Of a DNA stretch of 64,000 nt, positions 45,366 through 56,444 are shown one piece after another. The position numbers were made by a program, and so were the translations under genes. Source of the stretch: Fallopia convolvulus (Eukaryota; Streptophyta; Magnoliopsida; Caryophyllales; Polygonaceae); the NCBI GenBank assembly GCA_964016875.1, contig OZ024721.1, forward strand, positions 38,454,323 to 38,518,322, given 5' to 3'. The notes beneath the pieces were generated by a model, which was not told where the DNA came from, ran no database searches, and saw only the letters and a list, made by a program, of their open reading frames with translations. The number at the start of each line of letters is the position of its first letter. Within the stretch, counting starts at the first letter, position 1.

Positions 45366-47653
45366 TGATTTTCATTTTCTGCAGAACTCAACCAACTCTT
45401 GTGGAATTTGAATATCATCATATCTCATTTTGTGCTTTTGCTATCCCCCAACAATCATGGATGTCTGGTCTATTTTAATGTTTGTCTGTACTCATCTTTG
45501 GGTTAAATTCAACATTAGGCCTGGATAGTTTTATATTTGATACCGGAGATCAAATATTTCAAGGTTATTAGTTACTCCCTCCGTTTCAAAATAGTTGTTC
45601 ATAGACAAAAGTGCACACATATTAAGAGGAAAAAATTCTTCCAAAAATACCCCTATAAAATGGTACTTTCTACTCCAAAAAGTTGCTTTGGGAAGAGTGT
45701 ATGTTTAGTGTGATGTAATTATTAAGGGTATAAATGGAAAAAATTATTATATGAACAACTATTGTGAAACAAGAAAAATTGTCTTTATAGACATCTATTT
45801 TGAAACGGAGGGAGTACCATGTTGACTATCAGGATTGTTTTTGAGCTGCTGTATTGTTGAAAGCTGTCGTGATTTCATCCCATGGTGGTATGAGGGTTCA
45901 TAGTCGGCAAAATTTCCAAAAGATCGCCTTTGGAAACGTGACTTTCAGTGGAACTCATTGTTTATACCTATTAAGTTTGATTTAAAAATTTAGTTTTTGG
46001 CTAATTGCTCAAATTTGTTACTTGCTAACTTATTCTTCAATTAGAACTGTGATAATCGAGATTTGTCTTCTTCCAGGTGGGAATTGAATCTGATACGAAC
46101 AAAGGAGTCATTTGTAATTGGTAAGCTATCTGACAATTCAAATAGTAGGGTGTTTTGTTTAATTAGAAATAGCTCATGTCATGCAATATACTTTCTGCGC
46201 TTTAAACAGTAACACTATCCCAGTGACGCAATAACGGAGAATATATTTTTGCTCAACTTGTATAAACTAAAATGAAATGAGAAGTTAGTTCGGGCGTTAG
46301 AGAAGTCATTAATTGCAATTTGCAACATGGCCATGAAGAAAGCACTATAATATACTGTACACCATAAACTTCAATCCTGATTTTGTTTCTTGCATAACCC
46401 CACAATTGACCCTTAAGATATGCACAAATTTGCGCTAAAATTATTCAACTTCCGTAGCACTTGCTGGTGAATCTTTTACCTTCAAAACCTCAATGTAATA
46501 ACGACCTATTAATGGCATATGCCCTTGTATTTAATGATTAGTTGGGTGTCAATTAATCACAATAGTCTTTTAACATGGCAACTTGCCATGACTACCACCA
46601 AGTATGGCAAATATGGTCCATACTTTCCTTGTAATTTAATCAAATTCTTATTCCTTGAATACTCCGTATGTAATTGGTAAGTTCAGTATCCACTTGCTTG
46701 TTGTTGAAAAACTGAAGCTACCACATCCCCAATGATTGCCACCTTTCAAGCTTTCACACCAATGATTAAAATCCCATACAGTTAGGATTAACATTATAGT
46801 TAGCATCTAATAATTTCAAGGTTTTAGCTGTACAGATTTTAAAAAGCCTTTTGCTTTCTTAAAGCTGAATGATTGCTGGCTATGTTTCACATCTAATCAT
46901 GAATGATTCCGAGTGATCTCTCTCATCTAAAGTTCCAATTATACATTTAGGATGCTGCTATTAATTGTCACCTTGTCAGCTAAGCATTTCAATGCAACAT
47001 AACTTCACTCTGAACAAAACTGGATATATAGTGCTGGTAATTAATCTGAAAGTTCCCATCACTTAATCAGCTACATTCTCCTGCGTATGTAATATGTATG
47101 ATGGCTGATTTTTGAAATATACGAACTAACATGTCCTCCTGAACAACCTCTCCATGAAGGAATCAAATTAATCACAAATCTAGATGTAAGAAAGATGTGT
47201 CATGTGCACAACACATGACATGATCAGACTGATCCACAAAAGGTCAAAGGAATACCCATGTGCAGATCAGTTTTCCACCCATAAAATATGGATTCATCAA
47301 AATCAATTTAAATTTCATACACAATAAAAAAACAATTTAACAGTATTGACAAATTTCACCTTGCAACAAATAAAGACAATTAAGCAAGAGGGGAAAAAAA
47401 GCGGCAAATTGTATCTTAGAATTTGATCTATTCACGGGTTTTCTGGTAGGAGATGCATGTGGGAGTGTAATTCTTGACGTTGCTTTTGAAGAGAACGTGG
47501 GAATGATTGAAGAGAGGCCCCCATAAGGCCAATAATAATCCTTTCAAGCTTTGCAGGGATAATCCAGATTAAAATACTTGGAAATATTTTTCTATGTTTC
47601 TGTGCTCATTTGTCCATGTGATTGGGCTGTATTGGTGGCTTGATCGATCTGAC
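45366..47653. other. RPN3-expansin intergenic region
   Basis: It contains the RPN3 3' untranslated region, a Stowaway MITE (45575-45814) and about 1.8 kb of AT-rich DNA leading to the expansin promoter. No ORF that I would call a gene is present. Confidence 0.7.
45575..45814. mobile_element. Stowaway MITE
   Basis: A 240 bp element has perfect 20 bp inverted ends CTCCCTCCGTTTCAAAATAG flanked by TA at 45573-45574 and 45815-45816. TA duplication and CTCCCTCCGT ends define Stowaway (Tc1/mariner) MITEs. It is well preserved, so probably recent. Confidence 0.97.
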
Positions 47654-47660
47654 TATAAAT
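47654..47660 (+). promoter_or_regulatory. TATA box of the expansin gene
   Basis: TATAAAT lies 81 bp upstream of the start codon, leaving a leader of about 50 bp rich in CA and CT, as is usual for plant genes. Confidence 0.7.
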
Positions 47661-47734
47661 TGGGGAGAGCCTTGAACTCTTTTCTTCATAACAATACTCA
47701 CAACCAATCTCCACTTTCACCTCAACACACACAA

Positions 47735-48590
47735 ATGGCGAGCTATTCAAGTATTGCTTTCGGAATCGTGCTCGGATTCTGCTGCCTTGCTTTAACTGTC
47801 AATGCCTTTGCTGCTTCTGGATGGACCAAAGCTCATGCCACTTTCTATGGGGGAAGTGATGCTTCAGGAACTATGGGTATGTATCTAATTCCCCCAATTT
47901 TCCACGGTTTTTGTTAAAAATGTAATTAACATTATCTTGATTCGGTTATGTAAAACAGGAGGAGCTTGTGGGTATGGGAATCTGTACTCAACTGGATACG
48001 GCACGAGGACTGCGGCTTTGAGCACGGCTCTGTTCAACAATGGAGCCTCATGTGGGCAGTGTTACAAGATCATGTGTGACTACAAAACTGATCCTAGATG
48101 GTGTCACAAGGGTGTCTCGGTAACTGTCACAGCAACTAACTTCTGCCCGCCAAACTACGCCCTCGCAAATGACGACGGAGGATGGTGTAACCCGCCGCTT
48201 CAGCACTTTGACATGGCTGAGCCTGCTTGGGAGAAGATTGGCATCTACAAAGGCGGCATCATTCCTGTTCTCTTCCAAAGGGTTCCTTGCAAGAAGCATG
48301 GTGGTGGAGTAAGGTTCAGCATCAATGGAAGGGACTATTTTGAGCTGGTGTTGATCACCAATGTTGGAGGAGCTGGATCCATTCAATCGGTTTCAATCAA
48401 GGGGACGAAAACCGAGTGGACGGCAATGTCAAGAAACTGGGGTTCCAATTGGCAGTCAAATTCCTATCTCAACGGCCAAGCTTTGTCTTTCAAGGTGACC
48501 ACAACTGATGGAGTCACAAAGCAATTTGACAACATTGCTACTTCCAATTGGGCATTTGGCCAGACCTTTTCCAGTTCACTTCAATTCTAG
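47735..48590 (+). CDS. EXPA: Alpha-expansin
   Basis: Two exons (47735-47876 and 47959-48590, GT-AG) give 257 residues, the usual length. The start [11 protein letters not shown] opens a signal peptide of about 25 residues ending near VNAFA. Domain 1 has [22 protein letters not shown], conserved cysteines and an HFD box in [11 protein letters not shown]. Domain 2 has the cellulose-binding Trp-rich part ([15 protein letters not shown]) and ends [11 protein letters not shown]. Alpha-expansins are secreted wall-loosening proteins that act without hydrolysis on cellulose-xyloglucan contacts at acid pH. The domain 2 wording ([20 protein letters not shown]) is closest in my memory to the EXPA11-type group, but I leave the number open. 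The long frame before 47735 is leader, since the ATG follows the TATA box closely. Confidence 0.96.
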
Positions 48591-49609
48591 CCATTTGCTA
48601 AACAACAAGATCAAGAATTCAACCAAAAAATTAAGGGAAAAAAAACAAGAACAAGATTGAGTCTTTATTAAATGATTTGGGCTTTGTGGTTTGAAAGGGT
48701 TGTGGTAGGCAGAGGCATGCTAACTATTTTTTTAGTGTTTGGAGCAGCCCGCCATTTTTATATCATCTCAACGAGTCGAAGATGATGAGTACACATCAAA
48801 GCAGGCAAAGCCTTGAAACTCAAAAAGGTTTGTATGCTGAATTGGAAGAGAAGGCTTGGTTAGTTTGTTTCCTTCTCGGGGCTATTTCTACATTGTAGAA
48901 AGTGTGTTATGCTTCAATAAGAAGCAACCATTGGAAATTGTTTGCTTTTTTCACAACGTACACAAATCACCACTCATGGCCACATATATATATACAAGTC
49001 AAGGATTGTTGCTACGTTCTTCTTCTTCTTCTTCTTCTTTTTTTTAATCTCTATATATTTTGTATGTATCTTCAGAGCAATGAAGTTCTAACACAATAGT
49101 GCTATTACTTGATCAAGACTCCAAATATGTTTTGACATTATAATTTTTTTAATGTTCATGTGTGGGTCTGGTAAATATGTATAGAAAAGTGGAGATGGTT
49201 TAATAAAAATGATTTCACCATACAAAGGGTCAAATGCAGCAGACTAGGGAGGAAAAGACTAACTACTGCTTTAAGAAATGCTTCTAATTTTTTCCTAGCC
49301 TATTGAGCAAATTTTACTTTGTAACAACACCAAATCCAGATCTCCCTCTAGCTTAGGCTTTGCTTTTCATGATACTAGTAAGTCCACAGGTTTTATCTTT
49401 ACATTAATTTTTTTTTTTTTTTTGATAATCAGTCAATAGAGAATTGTTAAATGTTGACGCAGAAACGAAAGCCCATTAGGCCCAATTTACTCCTACGGCC
49501 CATGATTTCTACAACACCCAGAAGGTAATAATAATGCAAAACGAGTAAACAATGCGTTCCTGGTGCTTTTTTTCTCTATGCTCTATACGAGTCCAGAACA
49601 GCTATGCAA
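48591..49609. other. Expansin 3' region and spacer
   Basis: It holds the expansin 3' untranslated region, a short TA run at 48984-48994, a (CTT)n run with poly-T at about 49018-49045, and a 17-18 base poly-T near 49408. No gene is supported. Confidence 0.6.
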
Positions 49610-50576
49610 CTAGTGTAATTCCCGTAAATTTACGGGTAGTTTTAAAAATTATACTATATAATATATTACAATAAATTAAAGAGAAAAAATAAAGATAATG
49701 TATATTTTAATAATTATTCTATTATTATAATTATTAATGATATTTATTTAAAATTTAACGATTTTTTTGTTTTCTAATCTTTAAGATAAAACTAAATAAA
49801 CATGGAAAATATTTTTCTAAATCAAACCTTCTACATTCACTTTTAAGTATAATAAATAAAAATAAATAAATAAATAAAATGAAAAAAATAATTGGTTCTT
49901 AAAGTGTCATGTAGCACAAATTTTATAGATAATTTATTTCTATTTTATTATATATTAATTTAGATATAGATAGAAATTTATATCGATAACCTTTTTTCAA
50001 CAATCCGATAAAAATATTTTAGCATAATCTTAAGATAGCATATGTAATATTGTTTTTCAATATCAATAAACATAGATAGAAAATTATATAGATAAAATTT
50101 TATTTTGATACATTAACTATTTTATAAAATATAAAATTGCCTTTTTTTTATATTCATGAATTCTTAAGAATAAAATCAATATTTACATAGATAGAAAACT
50201 ATATATATATATATTATCTATTTTATAAAATCTTAGATCTTACCCTAAAAATCCTTCAATCTTTATAAATTCGTTTTTTTATTTAGTAATGTTTATTACT
50301 TAATTAAATTTGCATATTAATTATTTACAATATGAAACAATCTATGCATATAATATGATATCTATCCATTATCTATTTTATGAAGTGGTTAAGAATTTAA
50401 GATAAATCTTGATTTCTAGAATTAATATTAGAGTACAATGTGTAGGGGTATTTCTAGAATTATTATTTTAGTTTTTTAAGTTGAAAAAAGGTTTTTTATT
50501 ATTTTATTCAGGTTATGCCACGTGGCGCAAATTTTTACACAGACTTGGTTTCTGCTTTATAATGTATTAGGGTAGA
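49610..50576 (-). mobile_element. Non-autonomous Helitron
   Basis: On the minus strand the element begins TCTACCCTAATAC at 50576 and ends CTAG at 49610. The 3' end carries a 16 bp perfect palindrome CCCGTAAATTTACGGG (49621-49636) seven bases before CTAG. The flanking bases are A before TC and T after CTAG, the A|T insertion site of Helitrons, with no target duplication. The interior is very AT-rich with no Rep/helicase. The 5' part has a GCCACGTGGC palindrome at 50517-50526. Confidence 0.85.
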
Positions 50577-50897
50577 TCGAGACATGTTCGGCCAGGTCTT
50601 GACATATTATAGGCCCTTTGACAAAATATAAAAAACATTACGCTCTTGATAAGCATACTAATTTAAGAAACTAAATTCATACAACTATGAACTCATTTTC
50701 TATCTGCATCAAATGATCATACTTTACCGAGCAACCACCACATATATATCTTTCTCCATAAACTTCCAAATATCAGTGACACCAACTAGTGCATAATAAG
50801 ATAATACTCACACTTGGCTATTTAAACTTACATAATTGCTTTCACACACACTATCTCTCTGCCCACCTAGTTCATTGTCAATCTGATTAGAGGTGGC
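50577..50897. other. Spacer between the Helitron and MCA gene
   Basis: AT-rich sequence that probably includes the MCA 3' untranslated region. No separate gene is seen. Confidence 0.5.
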
Positions 50898-53331
50898 TCA
50901 TGACTCCATACGCTGAGTTGGTGGAGGAGCAGTAGTGGTTGTGGTCTTCATTGGACCTGAACATTAACAATGAGCGTGGTGTTTTTATTTTAGGTTTTTT
51001 GTCATCAAGATGCTTAATCAAAGATTTCATTGGACATTAGAAATGGACTTCATAGGACAAAAAAAGCTACACATAAAAAAACAACTGTATGAAAGAATCT
51101 CAAAATCACCTTTTATGCCACGAATTTGAATTTCTCTCCACTCTTGAACTAGGGAACAGCAGCAACAAATTAAATGTGAAAGGAAGTCATCAAACAAGCC
51201 TCCCTAGAAACCAAAATTGCAAATGTGCTGTTATAGTTATTGGCAAGCAATCGTCTTCAGAGAGTTAAATAGAATGTTTCCATCTAATTGAGCTGAGTTA
51301 AAGAACAGCTACCTTGATGTTGAGAATGTTACGTAGCCTCCTTCTAATGCAGCAAGTGTAGCAACAACATGACAATACTAATGAATATGCTGTCAGTGTA
51401 TTGCAGGCTTCTCCAGGTGCTGTAATATTGCAAGCAACAACTTTAAGATTTGTATGAACTTTCAAGTTCTAGTGCTCAGCATCTTGTGCATAACTTGTTA
51501 AAAATCTCAATGAATTGAACTAAAGAGAGTTGAACCCACAAAAACAAAAACAAAAAAAAAAACTCTGGTGCTTCTGAGTACTTACACATAGGTTTGTTCT
51601 TCACCACAGAAGCGACCTTGGAGAGCGTTCCACAAGGAATGAAAAAGGTCCCTATGCCTGAGAACAAGAAAATAAATGATTTCAAGAAAACTTAAAACAA
51701 AATTTGATCGCAAACGAATTTTAATGGGAGCATACACAATTTGGGTTCTTGACAACAATCGAGTAAATCAGTGTGCCATTCTTCCTCCATATTTGATTCA
51801 TCATAATAAAACCTACACTCAAACATACAAGAAAAAATTGTCTTATTAATGAGGCACAGCACAACCACGAAAAATATGTAGCATGAAGTATAATGAAAAC
51901 CTAAATAATTCTAATCACTGAACAGCTCACATTCATAGACAATTAAGTAACTACACTCACAAACATGAAGTGATCTGAAAGAAAGAAGACTACCTTGGAG
52001 AGGATGAAGTATCATTACCACCAGGACAGCTCTTCTCAACAGAGAGTCCCTGATGCTGATGACTATGTAAATGGTTATCCTCCAGATTTCTGGAATGTTT
52101 AACAGCAGCTTCTGTTACTTCCATCAAGTGCAGAATTACTTCACACTGCTGTGGATTATTCAAAGATTGTGACCGTTGTAGCTCTTCTTGGAGTTTCTCA
52201 GTCTCCTTTTGAAGTGCCTTTTCGAAAGGGAGGTTAGGGTAAGAACGAGAAAGCGTCTTCTGCAGCACCACAGTATCAGCTTTGCTAGGCTCTTGATTGA
52301 GTACAGCAACATGCACCTTCCTCTCTTCCTCATCTAATGTGTACTCACGTTGATCTCTATGAATATATTCCAACCTTTCCTGATATTTGAAAGGACGAAG
52401 ATAGAAGTTAATGATTTTTGTTACTGTACAAACTTGCAAAATAATAGCAATATAACAGCACATGGTAAATGTTATTGGATTTCTGGGAAAGGTGTTCCTA
52501 GAAAGACATTGTAATTCCAAGTTCCATCCATATTCACCTAATATTTGAAACCGAACAAATGCAATGGCATAACCAGTATAGAAAATGGTAGCCCAAAATC
52601 ACAGTGCTAAGTTTCATAAGCACAATGTTTTCCTAGGTAAATAAGACCAGTTAGATCACCATAACTAGATCCTTGTAAGTCTAACTTCCCACTACTGTAA
52701 GACATGTTATTTTCTGGCAGATCTATTTTTTAGCAAATGTACAGACAAATTAAAGGGCAGGGACAATTTAATCAGTTCCCACACCCTAAATACAAAATAT
52801 CAATGAAATTGAAGGTAGACATTAAAAAACAACTATCTATCAGAGAAGCAAGATCAGATCAACTTCCCAGAGCAGAGCACGCAAGGGGAGTTCAAAATAA
52901 ACAGTAAATTACGAGTATACCTTAAACCGGGCATTGCTGACAAGACTGACAAGAGGCATAATCTTAAGATACCGATCGATCTCCTCCTGAGACCTTCTAA
53001 ACTGGTAGACAATGCTCCAGCCCATAGCAAGAAGGTACAAATAACTCCTCTCCTGACAGCTCTGAACCAGAAGGTAAGCCCTTCTCAATGCATCCTCGAG
53101 CAGCTCGAGCGGCTCCCTGGTCTCAGGGTACCTCTTCAACTCCGAAATCTTAAGCTGCTCTAACAAATTCCCAATCAATTTCAGGTGCTGGGCAAACTGC
53201 TTGCAATTGGTCTTGTGCAAACGGGCTGAATTAGCGGCCTTCACTATCAACGCAATTATGGATATGGCGTTCAAGCCGGCCAATTGAGCTACGTTTCCTA
53301 ATTCCGTGAAATTTTCCAAGCCAGATGCCAT
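50898..53331 (-). CDS. MCA1: MID1-complementing activity protein (MCA1/MCA2 family)
   Basis: Seven coding exons on the minus strand (52921-53331, 51994-52379, 51736-51812, 51586-51657, 51313-51419, 51110-51203, 50898-50956) with GT-AG junctions and consistent phases give 401 residues. Arabidopsis MCA proteins have 416-421. The N-terminal MCA-specific domain has ARLHKTNCKQFAQHLKLIG and EERSYLYLLAMGW-type text (here CQERSYLYLLAMGWSIVYQF). A coiled coil follows (ALQKETEKLQEELQRSQ), then a Cys-rich PLAC8 region (LDCCQEPKLC, FFIPCGTLSK, SCCCYTCC, LICCCCSLVQEWREI). MCA proteins are plasma-membrane, stretch-linked calcium-permeable channels. The start MASGLENF is chosen over an ATG five codons upstream by fit to the family. 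The linker before PLAC8 is shorter than in Arabidopsis. Confidence 0.93.
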
Positions 53332-54423
53332 TTTCCCCCTTTTCAATTGTTCAAGGATCCAATTTGCACAGGTAAGTTGAGAAGCAGCAAGTCAATAACA
53401 GCAAATCAAGACAATTTGCATGGCCATGATCCAACCTAATTCAAAAGCTACTACTTAGATCAGAGCAAGGCAAAATAAGCTAATCATATGAAAATGGATG
53501 TTACAGAATGTTGCTCAGAAGAAGAGATGACCAGTATCACCGACTTTGAATGATCTGCTTTAGCAATGCTTTTGTAGGCTAGTGAGTTAAAAGAGTTAAA
53601 GGCTGAGAGATCAAACTGTTGTTTAAAGTTTAGAGGAGAACTGAGGAGGAGGAGAAGAAGGAAGAAAGAAAGCAGGGAAACATCTTGGGGGGCAAAACCA
53701 GCGAACCCTGATTACGGTGAAACCCTGAATCCCTAGGAAAAAGGGATTGCACGAACATTATAGTGGATTTAACCCCCTTTTTTTAGATTTTTTTTAATTA
53801 CTTTGGAAGACGAACTAAAAAAAGATGCCTTGATTTCCCAAAATTTCAGTAATGGTTAATTTTTATGGTTTTTTGGTTTCTTCAACGACAAAACTGGGAA
53901 AAGACGCTTTTATTTGGTGGGTATTTATGAGCAGGATGCCTCCAGTCCACCACCGATCCAATTCACACTAGAAGAATTGGTAAAAACTGTATTGCATATG
54001 CTGATATGCAATGCATAGTGGATGATGACCATTTAAATACAAGAAACAGAAAAAACGAAACTTGGGAGTGGGAAATAAACAGCCGAATAGGTAATATGAA
54101 CGAAGGTAGTGGTTTTCTTGCTTAATTTGATGCCGCGTTTCTTCAATTCATCACAAGCCCGTACGCTCAGTGTAGCTGGCCCATGGGCCCATAATAGTTT
54201 GGCCCAATCGCTCATCGTACATGTATATTTACACAATTACACGGCAGAGTGTAAAAGTGCAAAGGACGAACGAAAAGGTAACATTTAACTACGTACGGAG
54301 AGTAAGAAAACATTAATATTGTAATGATAAGAAACAATATAAATGCATCGATAATTAACTAGCCAGCTTGTGCAACAAAATGGGCATGAAATATTAATTA
54401 ATAACTATAGCTACTAGGTAGAC
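53332..54423. other. MCA upstream region and GDSL 3' flank
   Basis: It contains the MCA 5' leader with a purine-rich GA stretch (53630-53690), the promoter, and the 3' flank of the GDSL gene. No additional gene is supported. Confidence 0.6.
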
Positions 54424-56444
54424 TCAAAACAAGCTGGTGACATATTTTGCAAGGACAATTTGGGTGAGAATCTGGTATCCTTGTTGGGTAGGGTGGAAGC
54501 TGTCCCAGAAGAGATACTTGGATGGATCCGCACACACCGAATCAAGCTTGTTACACAGCACGGACACCTCTACCAGCCCCGTTCCGCAACATCCGTCGCT
54601 CACAACATCCAATCCTGACACACATATATGTGTTCAATTAAATTAATTAGGATTTCATATATCATATATATGTAATGTGCGTGACATATGCATGTATATA
54701 TAGTTAATAGCTAGGTACGTACCATATTTGGTGGGATACATGATGATGTCAAGAAGAGGAGTGTAGATGTCGACGAAGACGAGCTTGATGCCAGGGAGCC
54801 GGGGCTTGAGGTCAGAGATGGAAGAGGAGAGCTTGGAGTTGAAGAGCTGGGCGACTTGGTTGTAGTCGTTGGCACAGAAGCGAACGGGGCCTCCGCCGAG
54901 GGTCCTCTGGGACGGGACACACCCTATGGGAGGTGCACTGAACACGGCGATTCTCCTGGCTCCTAGCGCGTAGAGTCGCTGGATGAAGGAGGAGGCGGAG
55001 TCGAGCATGAGATCAGCGTACGCGTTGAAATCATAGGCCTTCCTTCGGAAAGGGGAGCCGAAATAGGTGTTGGCAATGTCATCGCTGCCGGCCACTACTA
55101 TGAAGACGCTGTTGGTGATGATGAAGTGGGTCTTTTCCTCGCCAACCAGCCCCTTGAGCTTCCCCGTGTACTCGTTGAACATTCTCAGCTGTTCGCTTAG
55201 TGAGATCACTGACGCAATGGTGGGAGTAAGAGGATCATATCCAGAAGCCCCTGACGCAAAACTGACTCCTGTTAGAAGCTCCTCTGGTTTCAGTCCTGGA
55301 TCCAGGTACGCTGGCAAATAGCTCTTTATTCCCAGTTCCTCCACTGTACGTACGTATATATATTATATTGTCATCAACCAATTAATTATTATACGTACCA
55401 AACGGAAAAAATGTATAGTTACCAAAATTCTACAATAATTAGAAAATGAGTTCGCCGTTTGCGATCGAAACAAAAAACACAAACCTAGCTTATAGGACAT
55501 ATTACAGTATTCGTCAAGGTTTGACAAGAAAAAAAAAAATCTCAACCATGCATACAGTTTAAAGCTTACAGATCGAATGGTCAGAGTACCAAACGAACGC
55601 GCTGATGGATTTTGCTTTTAAATAACATCAAGTGTAACGTTTTATTAATTACTCCGTACTAAAGGAAGAGAGTAGTTGGAACATTCAAAAGCCTACAGGA
55701 GCCACAAGAATACTCCTGTGCATATATTCCACAAACTCCTTTTCTAAGACATCTTTGGAATAAATGCTTGCTTATTCATAACCAGTAGCCCATACCTTGG
55801 TTCATTGTAGGATTTGACCCCTAACACACTAACACATACATATGCATGTCCAACATCTATTTGAGCCTCCTTATTAATTAACACAATGTGTTAGAAACTT
55901 AGAATAAATTTCCACATCTAAAGTTGGATATAAACTTGCCTAGTATATACCCTTTGAGTTACTCTTACTATTTAATTTTCAATTGCTTTTAGGATTGAAC
56001 CCACTATGCTAATATGGTTCAGATTCAGAGTTATTCGCCTAACGGCTTCTCTCGATCATGAGCCCACCCCTCGTGTTGACACTTCTAGCCAAGCATATCT
56101 ATATATGTTTAAGGATAATTGAATTCCGTAGAGGAGGACATATATAATTCATACGCACCTATAAAGTCAGTGGGAATCTTGCCGTTGCTAAATCTTCCGG
56201 TGGGACGGCTCCCCTCAAAATCCTTGCCATAAGGAGAGAAGTTACACTTGACCACAGTTTTGATGTTGTTGTTGTTGCCCGGATCAATTATGGAGTCTCC
56301 AAACCCTATTATCGCCGGGAATGTAACGTTTGGTGGAAGCTTAATCTGACCATCTTCTGAGCATACCGCCACCATCAAAATGCTCATGCCCATCAGAGTA
56401 CTGGATACAGCTAGCAATGATGATGATGATTTCACCATTTTCAC
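54424..56444 (-). CDS. GDSL esterase/lipase
   Basis: Three exons on the minus strand (56159-56444, 54723-55343, 54424-54614), GT-AG, give 365 residues, a normal length. A signal peptide covers residues 1-27. Block I is GFGDSIIDPGNNNN with the nucleophile Ser51; block II FASGASGYDP; block III AGSDDIANTYF, with Asp where many members have Asn; block V WDSFHPT with Asp340 and His343 completing the triad. CCGTG and paired cysteines near the C-terminus are typical of the plant SGNH/EXL-like group. These secreted enzymes hydrolyse acyl esters; the substrate cannot be told from sequence. ATG 56438 is an alternative start. Intron 1 is 815 bp. Confidence 0.94.
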
